From assembly GCF_000150275.1 (NCBI RefSeq), contig NW_002060950.1, positions 316,679 to 380,678 of the forward strand: a stretch of DNA of 64,000 nucleotides. The letters run 5' to 3'. Below are positions 49,712-63,600 of this stretch, in pieces (positions within the stretch are counted from its first letter, which is position 1; each line of letters begins with the position of its first letter). Below the pieces are notes generated by a model. That model ran no database searches. It worked only from the letters and a program-made list of their open reading frames with translations, and was not told the origin of the DNA. The stretch comes from Trichoplax adhaerens (Eukaryota; Placozoa; Uniplacotomia; Trichoplacea; Trichoplacidae). The position numbers were made by a program, and so were the translations under genes.

Positions 49712-51256
49712 TAAATTAATTACTTTTAAAGCCTAATTGCTCTAACTAGATGAATATTTGCCTACTCGCACTTTTACAACATCTACAATACTTGGTGTTG
49801 TTTAATTATTCATCAATAAACCTTTCATATAATTTTATTACATCCAGTCATTCAAATTTGAGGCATCTGAAAATGTATATATATTGTACGTGTAATTTGA
49901 TATCAAATAAATTCTATTTTAAAATCTCATTTCTAAAGATTTAACGTCATTAAAAAATATACGGCCATATTACATTTAACTAACCGTGTAAGTTTTCCTG
50001 AATATGTAATACTAACTAACATGCCGTTGTAATATGTCTAACAACTGTAATACCACAAAATGTTTCCATGTTTGTTCATTGTTGCTCACCTATTTGTTTT
50101 CTATCAGATATTATGCATGTCATAAGTAATAGGTTAATAGGTTACGATATTCCTGTTGTGATGTAAGATGTGAAGCTAAAGTCTACATACGCGTATTGCG
50201 GTTTATTCATAATTTGACATTCGAATCATACGTCTATGATTCTAACATAAAGCCATGCGGTAGTTCTGCGCTTGTTACTGCCATTTCATAGATTTTTGAG
50301 AGGTTAACTTAATTAATAAGTCGCATAAGAGCATGGAGTCTATCGATTTTTATGGCTGGTTATAAAACTTCTTAGAAACTATCCCAGATTGTAATGGACT
50401 CATACAGTAACGGCTACATATACTGTACATGGTTGAGTACTATTTTACACTAATATCGATATAGTTAATTAAAACTTAGTGTATGCTAAATATAATTTAT
50501 TAATTATAGTAGCAGAGATAAAAATTGATTCGAACTTTCCCAACATGGCACAGCTTATACTCGTATCTACAGCAGGCTTGAATTTCGAGAAGTACTGTAT
50601 TCTTTAAGAAAGTTTTTAACTGTTATGTTTAAATAATTATATTATCAAAATAGGAATGTATACGTAGTAGAGCTATCCTTAGGCAATGACAACAATAAGA
50701 AAATAGGGATGCTGCAGGGTCATATTTTCATAATGTTACTCTTTATTTATTTACAAGGTACTGTAATAAGAAAACTGTAACATTAGCATTCATTAAATTA
50801 CGTTTAATCACATCAGCTTATTATTATATACACACAATATAGTGTAAAAATACACATGTATATATAGTATACACTTTGCATATGTATAAACTACTGCAAT
50901 AATAATTCTTTTTTCCGGAAATAAAAATCATCTACTTGGTATTGACTTTGTCATGTCATCTAATGATACCAGTTCCGTTTTTTGTTATAAGGCATCCATT
51001 AAATGTGTAATTTAAAAACCATGTTTCTATCATAAAACATCATGCGCGTATGAGTACGTGCTTTATAATTTCCCTTGAAAATTCCAGAAAGAGGTTTTTA
51101 GAAAATAATTTAAATCGTTATATAATTCGCATCAATCACATCGAGTTGTGTAGACTTCATACGCGTGTATGCCATAAGTGTATATCCTCACCGTATCGAC
51201 TTACCAATGTCGTAGGAAAAATATATGAAAATCTTAAATTAATTTTGATACTTTAT
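49712..51256. other. Convergent spacer ALG12 / MRPS26
   Basis: About 1.5 kb of AT-rich 3' flanking sequence. Short open frames (49750-49944 +, 51050-51352 + antisense to MRPS26) have no signature. No clear repeat. Confidence 0.45.
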
Positions 51257-52615
51257 CTATTCAACTTCAGTAGAATCGCTAGGCGTGACGATTTTACCAT
51301 CTTCATAAACATAAAAGTTGTAATCCTTGGTATTTGTAATAATTTCGCGTAACTTTGCATCAATATTGTCTTCGGTAATAAAATTTTCACTTTCCACCTG
51401 CGAAATCCCAAAATATTATCAGGGTTATCGGAATTATTAGGGGTAAGGGCATTTAACACTGAGAAACGATATCGCATTTTGTGTATGTCTATTAAGTAGG
51501 GCATAACTTAAATCTATTCTTTGTAGCAGTGAAGATATTAAACTTATTTCTATATCTTCAACGTTCAACTGCTGTATTTTATAAATCTGATGCTATATTG
51601 AATATATTTTACAGAGTTCGGATTCACTCCGAAAAAGTTACACTTTGGCTTGTTGTTTAGTTATATGTCATAATTAATCCGCGTTGCACAATAATACCCG
51701 TACGACATTACAGACAACTACTAGATATCTTGCAAATTTAGAGCACTTAAAAGTTATATTCACTTATGCAAACCATAAAATTTTATTTTATTACCCTACA
51801 TACCATATTGTACCTTTTGTCAGATGCATTACTACATAATCTTAGCACATTTAAAGCATGCAAGCGTATTTACTGTACTGTATTTCCACATAATCATTCA
51901 TGACTTACCATTTGGTTGGATACAGCTTGTGTATATTTATTGAGGATCTTCTCTTCAGAAGCTTGTTGCTTGGCTGCACCAACTTCTCTTGATACAGCTG
52001 CTTTTTGTCTGATTTGTTTTTCTCTTATCTCTCTATACGTAGGATCGAGCACAGTAATAATTTAACTACTAAACAATACATAATGTAAATGCAAAGGATG
52101 ATCAACTAATAACGTATACATTTAAACGACCTAGTGATACAACAGTAGTACAGTACTGCAGCTACGAGTTTTGTATATTGTTTAAAAAGTATTACAGCAG
52201 TGTTGAACTCTCTAACGGTTAGCGAAGATTCGTATAAAGTAGAAGATGTAGTATTCACTGCTTACAATAAACTATTAGGAAGTATGCAAATGTACCTTCG
52301 TTTTGAAATTTTCTTATTACGCTCCTGAATGATCCGTTCAGTCACTACATCTTGCCGTTTTTCCTCTTCCTTGGTGTCTTCTTGACTAGAAAGTTGTGTT
52401 TGCATGTATCGCTGATGATGGTCGAAAAATTTCTTTCTAAGCACAGCCATTTCTTTTCTCCAACACATCAATTTACGTTCATATTCTTTCTTCTCCTTGG
52501 TTTCCATGCGTAAAGTCTCCGGTATAGCGGCCATACCACGATAATGTTGCCGTGTTACTATCATTTGGCAAGCAATTCGTGCACGTTGGAACATCATTAC
52601 TCGACCAGCTGCCAT
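51257..52615 (-). CDS. MRPS26: Mitochondrial small ribosomal subunit protein mS26
   Basis: Metazoan-type mitoribosomal small-subunit protein. Exons from the start: 52296-52615, 51909-52032, 51257-51397; all GT-AG and in phase, 194 residues (human 205). The N-terminus is basic and hydrophobic (MAAGRVMMFQRARIACQMIV), suited to mitochondrial import. A long charged helix follows, typical of mS26 (KEKKEYERKLMCWRKEMAV, RIIQERNKKISKRREIREKQ). The C-terminal signature ENFITEDNIDAKLREIITN and KDYNFYVYEDGKIVTP matches the human mS26 segment of the same layout (NFIT-EN..A...A...NYNW...G). The helix alone would not identify the protein; the C-terminal block does. GGTACC and TACAGTAC repeats lie directly upstream. 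Confidence 0.88.
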
Positions 52616-54649
52616 GTTTTCCGTGGTGATCTCGTGGAGGAGCTCCTCCTGTACGCTGGATAGAGATCTCTATGGCCCGATACGGTACGGTACCGTAGAA
52701 AGCCGAGTGCACATTGTACTGTACCTTACAGTACTTAACATTGACATACAGTACTGTACACTGTACTGCAAGTTGCGCATAATATATGTCGCATATAATC
52801 TTGGTACTAAACTATGAATAAATCTTACTAATACGACATCTATTTTACACACAGCTGACGAATAAGTAGCGCACGACTACCCAATATTTCAAAACGCTAT
52901 TAATGCCGAAAGTTAGAAACTTAGAAAGTTAGAAGAAACTTAAAATAAATAAAATGGATTAGGCTCAGCTCTATTGGATACTTGAACCACAGTAGTCTAT
53001 CTACTCAACTTACTGGTCTACCGTATCCTGCTAGCTGTGCGCTGTGCAGCAGTCGCTGACGGTAGCATGTCGTTATGGTGCTGATGGCTAAATCTGCAGA
53101 TACCTGCTCATACTAAGATTTCGATGCCACCTTTACGTTGGCTAAAGTAATATTGACGATTCTTTAGTCTATGTCATTGAATAGAAGGCAAATCAATCAA
53201 TACTAATACAGAAGTACTGGATGTATTATTAGTTACAGTGTGAGCCATACTCATACATTGCTCGTATTCCGTAATTAGGATAGCTCAGCTAACGTTTCTG
53301 TCAGTCAATGCCCTAATTACTGAAAGTCTTGCGAGGTCATTACAAACTACGAGAAATGACCGCCAACATTTGATATACGCGTATGCAGCCTGAAAATAGT
53401 CATTAAATGAAAGCAGAGACTACTAAAACGAACGTGAAAGTTTCCCTTTTTACTGCACAGTACTGCAGAGTCGTAATGCATTGCCTGTAAATTTTACGTT
53501 ATCGTCAATTGTATCCAGTTGAATAAAATTTTAAAAATTATAGTATTACATCGAATCGAATCGATACTTATACTTCAAACATTGAGTGTTGTAAATGGCA
53601 TTAGCACGCAACATTACTCCTATACTATACATTGTACAGTATCTGGTAGACTAAATCATAAATAGCTCAGGGTATCGGTAATGTGTTATTGTTTTCAACA
53701 GTTAATGGAAAAAGTTTTTCTTTTTAGTAAAGAATTAGCAATACGTAAAGTGAAGACCTTACGATCTACAGTAATTGGATATTATAATTACATCATTTAG
53801 TCGGCCTATAGGATAAAATTGATTAAAATTCGCGACTCCGGGTATTTTTTATTCCATTAATAGTAATACTTAAGATATTCGTTATGCTTATGACAGGACA
53901 ATTGATAGACGCTAATTATAATTATCAATCGAGCAAGTCAGTGTCGTATTTTAGCATTACGCATATCTGTGTATAGTATACATCTATATCGATTTATATT
54001 TTAGTGATATAGACATAGAATTTATACTGTACGTTTTACAGGAGAATTCGTAATTACAAGATTACAAAAGGTGCAATAGGAATACTGTAAATATATCATC
54101 AGTAATTGAATTTTATTTCTATTTGGTGCGTCTTGCATATTGTCGGCATGTAGACATAAATAAAATTTTACTGGCTGTTATAAAATTCATAGTAGAAAAA
54201 TTGCGTTATCTCCATCTAATGAAAGATAGTTAACCGAGATAAAGTGCCTTCTATACGCGTAATTGGCGTATTTTAGACTTTGTAGAATTAAAATAAAAGA
54301 ATTTGTATTGGATAGATTAGGATTAATTAAACAGATTTGATTAAGAAAATAGATTTCAGGTATTTTTATACATTATATCTTGTTTCGATTCAGATATAAG
54401 AATAACTTTAATTTATAGAGCTTGATAGATATTTAGCACCGCAATATACAATGTAAATCATTGTATTGATCACGATGCTTTAAGATCGCATAACTATCAA
54501 ACAATACAAGTCGTAAATTGCTGCTAGTATTAAATCTTATATCGCTTCTTAATTTCGCAAATAAACATAATTGCTAGCTGTACATTACATGTGTATATTA
54601 TTTTACTGCATGGTCTCGTGTTGTAATAAATAGATTTAGTACAGTAAAA
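52616..54649. other. Spacer upstream of MRPS26 and downstream of FAM184
   Basis: Contains the MRPS26 promoter side, with palindromic repeats at 52680-52769, and the FAM184 3' flank. No exon recognised; the remainder is AT-rich with scattered TACTGTA fragments. Confidence 0.5.
52680..52769. repeat. GGTACC and TACAGTACTGTACACTGTAC palindromic cluster upstream of MRPS26
   Basis: Starts 65 bp upstream of the MRPS26 ATG. It includes TACGGTACGGTACCGTAG, then ACATTGTACTGTAC and ACATACAGTACTGTACACTG, which can fold back on themselves. Confidence 0.8.
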
Positions 54650-57600
54650 TTAAGACACAACCGCTCTCTTTTGGGCTTTTGTGACTGAAAATTGTTGATC
54701 CGGTAAAGGAATTGTTTTATTTAGTGAGTAGTTATGAGTTGGCGTACCAGATAACGGTTCCAACTTGCCATTAGGTGAATTAGATCGAGAATCCTTCTTG
54801 GCACTGTTTCTGATGTTAGATTGCTTTTTCTGATAATGAAAAAAAGATCGTTTATGAATTTTTCATCTAATTATGGATGCAAAATTACATTTCACTTCAG
54901 TGATAGAGTTATTATCTGATCTAAAGTTACCTTTGTAGATATCAATGGATTTATTACACCAACATTTGGCGATCTGCTAAACATTTTGTTGTAATTTTCT
55001 TCCCTATTAATAAGCTCCAGTTGATAGAATCGTTTCTCATCCTGTTTTAATATTTCATTCAAAATTCATTATACTCTAGATAAACTTTGTCTTCTGTAGT
55101 ATCGACATTAGAAATTTTTAATACTCACCACTAATTTTTTGATTTCGGAATCTTTAAGTCCTAGAATCTCTTTCAGTTCTGCAATTTGTTTAACATCCTC
55201 TTCACGAGGTTCTCTATTTGCATATCTTCTTTCAGATTCTTGTAGCCTACATAATATGTATATGTATTATATCAGTAACAAGTATCGTTTGACATTTTTG
55301 CGCTATATTTTTCTCATCATTTCTAAAATATCAAATGTATTTATTCTATATCAGTAGTTAATGAGGATGCACCGTATACAATAGGACAATTATTTATGAC
55401 TTACATCTCATATAATCCGGCTATTTTTTGATGTAAAAATTCTTTAGTCTGGCTAAATTCCCCTAACATCTTTTGCTTATCTCGCATATGTTCAGCCGCT
55501 AATGAATCCATTTCAGCTTGATGGGCAACTCCTAACTGTTCTTCTTGCCGTCTATATATCGATTGTAAAAATGAATTGTTTTAACTATAGATATTAAGTA
55601 TCACCATATCGACCAAGTTTATTGTCTACCAAGTAATAATTAACCACCTTAATTGAAAGCTTGCGTCCTTCTTAATTTCCTCCATTTCAGTATCTTTAGC
55701 TTTAGATTGCGAATCTAAAGAGTCAACTTTCCTATTAATTTCAGCGATCTGTTTTTGCAGGTCGCCTATTTGAATCTCACGCTGATCAATCTTAAAATTT
55801 AATTCATAGACCAAGTTGTCATGGTCTTGATTCTGTAAAATTAATTCATAAAGACAGAACGATTTTATGTTTAGTAATTCATAGTAGGTAGTTGTTAATA
55901 AAAAATTTTGAAAGGTAACTAACAGTGAGTTTAATTTCAATCTTATAAGCAATGAATAAATTCTATTTTACCTCTCGTTTTCTTAATTCCATCGCACGCT
56001 GAAGTTCCAATCGGGAAGCTTGTAACTGTGCTGCATGCTGCTTATTTAGTTTATTAAGTTCTTCCATATGCTGATGAGATAAATCCTCTCTTAAAGAGTC
56101 TAATTATAAAAAAAGATCAGTTATAATCAAGCAATTTATAAGGAAATGTACTAAATAGAAATATATATTACCCTGTGATCGTTGATGAACTAATTGAAGT
56201 TCTTTAATATCGGCAATACGCCGTCTTTCTGCTTGCTCCCTGATGGCTTCAATGGCTAATTGGCTAGCTTTTAGCTGTTCACTAACCTCATTTTGTGTTT
56301 CAACTTTCGTCTTTTCTTCTGTTACCTGTAATAATAGTATTCATTAGAGAGATAAAGTAGTAGCGTAATCTATGCTTAAAACTATTTTTCTCCATAAAAG
56401 TGGCGGTTATATTGATTAAGAAGTAATAAGGTTAAGATCATTTCCCAATAACTTGCCTTTAACTCATAATTATGCTTTTCATTAATATCACGTATTTCTT
56501 CCTCATACTCCTTTTTGATGGCATTAATTCGTTGTTTTACGTCATTTGTTGTCATATCAATTTGCTTCTTCATGGCGCTAATTTTTTCTTCCGTCTCTTG
56601 AATAATTTCTTTTTCTCTCTCTTTTGCTTCTTTTGACGAAGTATCTAATGTTTGCTGTAAATCTAATACTTTAGATTGCAGTTCTTTAACTTGAAAGTTA
56701 GCTTGAAATTTAACTTCAGCAATCTCTTCATCTTTAATAGTTGTTAACTTGTGTAATGCTTCTTGTTGATCTTTTAAGTGAGTCTCCTCTAATTGAGCTC
56801 GTAGCTTTAGATTTTCATTTCTATTTCACGTAATAAAATGCAATATAGTATGGATTTATATTTGGTTTGTTGCTGATAAAGAAATTACATTATATAAATT
56901 CAATTTCCTAATTTAAAAATAGAGTCAATTATCTATTTGTAATCACAATGCTATCAGTTACTAATATGTTGCACAAACAGACCAAATGTATACTTATTTA
57001 CGTACTTAAGTCGTTCGGACCAGAATGAAAGCATATCTTTGGAAACATCATCAAGTTTCTTTCTATGATTTTCTTCAGTAATTCTGATGCGACTTTCAAA
57101 ATCATTTTTAATGACATTAATTTCATTCTGAAATAGTTCATATAATAGCTTTTGGTAAGTATCCTTACAAAAAATGAGTATCTACTCCTTACAAATTAAA
57201 AACTAATCATTTGTACCGATAGCGAAGACAGCTGTCGTTGCGATGTTTCTAATTCAGCAGATTTATTTGCAACAATGCCCTCATATTCGGTTACTTTCGA
57301 TTTCAACGATTTGATCTGTGTAGTTTTAGAAGTCAGTTCCTCGGAAGAATTATGTACAAAGTTATTTAATCTTTTTAATTCGGTTCTGTCAGCATCAATA
57401 GCTCTATTTAATTCCGAAATGCTAGACTTCAAATGGTTAACCACTTCTTCGTGATTTGTTATAATCTGGCTACGGTCTTGGTCATAAATTCTATCTAATT
57501 GATGCTTTTGCTAAGGATAGATAAAATTGAACACATATATATTAAGAGTAGAAATAAAATAGCAAGCTGCATTATTCTTTAATCGATTTCTTAAATCTCA

Positions 57601-59381
57601 GTAAAAACCTTTCACATACCTCCTCTAATTTATTCTTTGCATCTTTTATTAAATTATCAATTTCCAATTTGTGTTCTCTCTTTCTTAATTCCAGTTGTTG
57701 TGTAAATTCTGCCTGAATCTGCATTTGCCTATCGGCTGCTTTCGAAGCGGCTAATTCTTTCTCCTTCTCGAAAATACTTCTCATTTCAGCTCTTTCAGCG
57801 GAGAGTTTTTCAATTTCGTTTTGTAATACCTTTATTCTTTTATTTTTAAGCTCTGATTCAACTTTATATCTTGATACCACGTCTGTCTTTTCGCTGTTGT
57901 ATAACTTCATTTGTTCCATAGCAGTAGTAACAGTAACGTTCATCTCATTTACTTTACTCTCTAGCTGACGGTTGATTTCAGATAACTTCAATAATTCAGC
58001 TAATGAAAAAGAGGAATCAATTAGAATCAGAACAGATGTCAGTATATCTAGACAATGTTAAAAATACACCGGCCACAGGTATTAGGTTATTTTTAATTCG
58101 GAAATGAAATTTAGGCTACTATTAGATTAGATGCTTTTTAATAAACAGATATATTATTAAACTCTCAATTGAGTAGAAAGATTGGGTAATGATTTATGAA
58201 TAGTATTTCTGTTATGCTACATATAATTTACAATTAACTTATGCGTTTAGTGATTCTAACGATATAAAGTCTTCAAGTAAGATTTTAGGCCCGATATCAG
58301 TATATAAAGTATATAGCATATTTATGGTTTAAGACTTACCATCTTTCTTAAGCAGCAAATTTTCATGTTCATCACCTCTTTCATTAGCAATCGATAGTGC
58401 TGTTTCCATTTCATTAATTCTATAAGCTGCCTTTGCTATTTCGACTTGAGCATCACCCAGTTGCTTTTCGATACCATATGTAACGCTATTGCTTGATTCC
58501 TTTTCAAATTGAATTTTCTGTAGCTGATCTTGTAAAATATGAATATATTCTTCCTTAGCGACGAAATCTGTCTTCATTTCATTAATAACTTTTTCATGTT
58601 CTGTTTCCTTTTCACTTAATGAACGGTTTGTATCTTCAATTTTTTTCTTTAATTGATCGATATAATCTTGATGACTGTTTGCTTCAGTATTCTTGATCAT
58701 ATGAAGTTCTGCTTGATGATCTTGCTTCAGCTGTTCAATCTCCTTCTCATAAGTTGATTTTAAGGTAACAATTTCTTCATCCAATTTGGCAGCTTTTTCA
58801 TTTAAAGCTAATTTTATTGCTTCAACTTCTCGACTATGATTTTCTTTAAGTGAATCAGCAACCGACTCAAGGTTATTTATCGATGCTTGTTTAATTTCTT
58901 TAAGATGACTTACGGTTTTATCTCGATCGTCAGTTACATCTTGAAGCTGATTTTCAATTTCTTTCAGTTTTGATTCGTAATCATTTTTTAGTATTTTGTT
59001 CTCTTCTAAGTTAGTTAATTTAATTTGCTCTATTTCATCTTGTAAGCCTTTTTTAATTGTTTGAGATTCTTTTAGAGTACCTTTAATCTTATCGTAACGA
59101 TCCTGTAAATCTAAAGCTGTCTCTAGCTTTATTTTATATTGGAGCAGTTTATTCTCTGTTTCAGTAACCATTTGCTTGATTTCTTCTTCATAGCCTTCTT
59201 GTAAGCTTTGTAATGCTACCTCATGGTCGTCCAGCTTAGTATTTAGAGCATAAATAACTTTGGTTAATTGAGCGATTTTCTTGCACATCTTGACAGCGAT
59301 CTCATTAGGAGCATCCATCGGACTTCCAGTTGCGCTCTTGGTACTGGATTTACCAGCACTGTTATAAACTCGAGTTCCCAT
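54650..59381 (-). CDS. FAM184: FAM184-family long coiled-coil protein
   Basis: Function of the family is poorly known. Exons from the start: 58340-59381, 57620-57999, 57217-57510, 57006-57163, 56457-56820, 56172-56325, 55972-56099, 55648-55832, 55405-55551, 55129-55246, 54931-55041, 54650-54829; in phase, about 1086 residues (human FAM184A about 1140). The conserved N-terminal block reads MCKKIAQLTKVIYALNTK followed by LDDHEVALQSLQEGYEEEI. Nearly the whole remainder is heptad-like, rich in Glu, Lys, Gln and Leu. The C-terminal conserved block reads FYQLELINREENYNKMFSRS then PNVGVINPL, equivalent to FNKVF-SSP-VGVINPL in FAM184A. A basic Ser-rich tail follows. The 57163 boundary has an alternative in-phase acceptor near 57131. 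The intron at 56326-56456 is GC-AG. Whether it is closer to FAM184A or B cannot be told; it may predate their split. Confidence 0.9.
56326..56456 (-). other. GC-AG intron in FAM184
   Basis: The exon ends TTAAAG|GCAAGT with a strong GC-type donor and no GT nearby in phase. The acceptor is ATTACAG|GTAACAG, and phase 0 is preserved across the junction (YELK then VTEEK). Confidence 0.8.
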
Positions 59382-60607
59382 TTCTTTTTCAGTTAAAGTT
59401 GTATAATAAATTGAAGTTAATTTGTATTACATAGCCACAACTAAATCAACGAATCCCAATAGAAACTACTAGGTTGTTGTAAGTAGAGAGTGTAGAGTCT
59501 GTCGACGCGTGTCAACTTTATCAATCGGAAAGCTTAGCTCACGATTAAATATTCTTTCTTTGGATTATTGCGATGATAATGAACGTGTATTATAAATAAA
59601 TGTGGTAGTTTTATAATTGTACGATTTCCAGTTGTTGCATCAATATTTGATCGATTTGCCTACAATTCTATCTTACCGTTTATCGTCGATTACACACTTA
59701 CTCGTCCATCAAAAGTTTCTATCATATTACCAGTATTTCTGTGCGCATAGGGAGGTATTACTCTAATCGGGTTTGATTCGCATGAGCTGCGTTAGTAGTT
59801 GTTTAAGTAGATATTATGCATATTATTATTATTTATTTGTTATTGAGTAATTAATGACTATGTTACTACAGCCCCATGCTAGAGCACTGTTTCTATATAC
59901 AAATTACAACGAACTTTAGAGGTAAACCACAGCAGGAGCTGTTTTGTTTTTCCCGTTGCCATAGTAAAGAGTACATCTGCGTACTTGGTGTCTGACATTC
60001 AATCCATTTCCGTTCGATGTCCGGTCTCTAGTCTCAGTTTGTATTACGCTATTGGATTAGTATTATGTGCTTATTCATCTCTATTTTAATGCTTTTCCCT
60101 TGATTTTATGTTATTTCTTACTTTATTATTAAGTCAGCCATAATCTCAGAAAATAATGAAAAAAAATTATTTTAAATGCGGGCTACCGTTCCCGTTCATA
60201 TCTGAGAAGTATGATCAGTATACAGTATAAATATCGCCATACTGGATACTGTATGACAGAATAGCACTACTACAGTAATCGTGAATAAGATACTGTTTTA
60301 TACTTTACTCTCTACATATAAAAAAAGAAAATTAAAATCATCTTTCGCATCATTATAGCACTACACAGTGATCCAAGAATCAAAAAATATGCCGAGTAAA
60401 CCCTTCCTTAATATGGATGAACAGTCATAAATTTCTCTTACTTGAAGACTGTACTGTGTCTAGTACACCACTACATAATGATACAATACTAGACAAGAGG
60501 ACTGCTGACTGGTAGTCAGTGTCGGCGGACTGGTGCATTCTTAAGTACTTACGCATGCGTGGTATGATCCATTTTTCATGAACAAGCGTAAATAGCGTCA
60601 ATTCAAT
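59382..60607. other. Divergent spacer FAM184 / guanylate-kinase-like gene
   Basis: Presumed promoters of both genes. Scattered TACTGTA/TACAGTA fragments occur (near 60220-60290 and 60450), without a dense palindrome cluster. No coding exon recognised. Confidence 0.45.
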
Positions 60608-63600
60608 ATGGCGACGGACGCCAAACATACTGGGCTTTCAAGCTATAAAAAGGCATTTACATTATCCAGAAAGGTACCTATAAATTTTTAAGTTGATTTG
60701 TTGTCTATTTTACCTAGTTGAAATATGGAAAATCAATGACATTGAACTAAAAGCGTCTCCTTCATAGTAAAGTCATTAATTGAGGCGTTAATCAACTGAT
60801 GATAACAAGGAATAATGAACTCTTGTATGCTATTGTCGCACTATACGAGATAGTGTTGAGGTTAACCTTAGTCAATCGATTGCTAATAACTCAATGTATT
60901 TGCCATGCAATTCGACATCGGCGCATTTACTTACACATATGCAAATAATATAATATTAATGGCAGCTTTATCTCCAGTATTGAAATAGATATGGTATGTA
61001 CATTCTAGTTCTAAAGGTACTCGAAACAATTTAGTCTTTCCTTGCACGCATCGTGCATGAACATTACCCACAGACATTGGCCGATTTTTGCAATACCGTG
61101 CAATAGTAACCCTATACCTTAGGATTTATATTATTTTTTTAAAATACAGATAAGTTATATTATTAGATCAGTGTCTTTGTAACCCTATCCTTTATTCATG
61201 TATAATCCCATGATGACTCGTTTTATTATCTTATCGCTTATTATGAATATAATAAAAATAATCAATCGATAGACGTACTTGTCGATCATCACGGGCAATC
61301 GCAAATATTTTCTTTTACTCATATTATCATAGGCATACGCTGAACGATATATAAGTTTGCAGATCTCTTCATACTACCCCACCTGTAGTTTCCATTAAAT
61401 AAACATCGATCTGAATGTTGTTGTTTTAGTAACAATTTTTTTGGATGTCATGGTAGTACTATCATTGTTAATCTAACCATTTTTAGTATTTCTTGATATC
61501 AATAAACTCCAAAATTTGTTGTTTCCTTTTTCTATCACCTTTCATTGATGCCTTCGCTCTATTCTTCGTTTCAGTGCTCTTATAGCCATTACGTGTAATA
61601 GGTATATACTACTTTATGTGGTATTGCACGCAAAGATAAGTGTATGATATACGCTTATATGTTAGATGTATTGTAATTTTACTTTCGTTGAGGGGCTAAT
61701 TTGCAGTTACTTTGGTGTAAAATTTAATATTTGAGTTTACGCGTTGTCGAGCGTCGATAAAATAATGTTATGCAATCGATCGCTTGATATGTAGTATTAT
61801 CCATTCACTCTACATCGATGCATTATGTGTAAATGCTAACTGGACGGATTACTAGCCTTTCTACTCTTTTATAATATTATTATTCCTTTATATTCCTAGT
61901 CTAACAAATTTATACCTGATCAAAGAGTATTGGCACCATTCGATGGTAAAGTGATCGTATTGTTTGGCCCACTATTAGTAGTACGAGACCTCATCTACAA
62001 TATGGTTCAACAGCAGCCTGTTCTATTTACTGACATTATCTCACGTAAGATATCATTACACAATCGCCGTTATATATCTATCAATATATAAATAATAATG
62101 TAATGACAATATATAGTTTTGCCCATATTTTATGAAATCTTTCACTCCTACACTATGTTATCTAAAAACGATATTATACGAACACCATAGTTTTGCATGC
62201 GTATGATTAAGAGCCAATACTATATAACGAAAATCTAAGTCTACTAAAAAGATAATACCTTACTTAGAATAAACACAGGAGGGTCTATAAACGCAATAAA
62301 TTATTTGTTTACTTGGTAGATATAACTACAACACTACTGTAAATTTTAAGAAAATCCATGAGATCAACAAATTTCATCGTAGCAATAGTTCATACATTTT
62401 ATTTATACTATTCAATTCCGACTTTCGCTGCTACAATATAATTGCGTGTTCTCCGTATTGATCACCAGTCTATTCTTTATTTGCTGTTTAATGCTATCAT
62501 GCTGCATTGTGGTACTTATTGTAAATGCAAGTTTTATAGGACATTGCTATTCATATGGCGTTCCTTCGCATTGTTAATCAAAGCACTGATGCTATAGTAC
62601 TTTAGTTTTTTGATCCAGCTGCAGCGAAAGACAACACAAGTTGAAAACAATTAATAAATAAAATTGACAAACTCAATCCCTGGTCAAATCATTGAATATT
62701 AACGCGAATGTATTGTTGAATAATAATACGGTTACTCTGTAGATACAACTAGGCCACCAAACCCCGACGAAATTGATGGATTGGATTACTTCTTCGTCAA
62801 ACGTGAAGATATGAGTATCGATGCACGAAATGGAGAATTTATCGAAATACATTTCTTAGGAGATGGCAACGATATGATTGGTATTTCTTATACTGCTTTT
62901 GAATATGCTACCAAGACTGGAGCCGAGAATATACTTGTATCTACTGATGTTGAAGGTATGTTCAAGTATATTACTACATGTATAATTCAATATTGGCATC
63001 TATTGAAATTCTATTCTTTAGAACTGTTATATTAACCTAGAAGGGACATTTTACAATAAATTTAGGAAATGAGCTGGTAAATCATTTTTCATTTTTTAAA
63101 TGTATTTATTTTACTTATCCGCTACGTAAGGTATGAAAGGCTTGCATAGCGCTGGATTTGAGGCTTACTACATCCATATTACGGTTAGAATTGATCTTTA
63201 TCACCATTATAACTCTTTGTCTGCTATTTCAATTGTATTATTTTTTAGTTTTATTGTCCATATTTGCAGATGTTTACCTTCTTGCTATTGATTTCTTAAT
63301 TTCGTTGCTACATAAGCGACTGTTATATTGAAGTGAATTTCAATTGTCTACCAAGTTATCAATTAAATTGACGACAATTATTGCATTTGACTATTAAAAA
63401 CTTAGGACGGGAGCGATTACGACGATATACCTGATAGTTATTATGCCAAAAGACTTGCAATTGAACCAAACTTATACAACGAAGTTTTACAACTTGCGAT
63501 GGAAGGTAGATGAAATGATAAAGTTGATAACTTTCGAGACAATATCTGTTTCTATCCTAAATATTGATGATATAAAATTTTTAATCGAATGTATTAGTTT

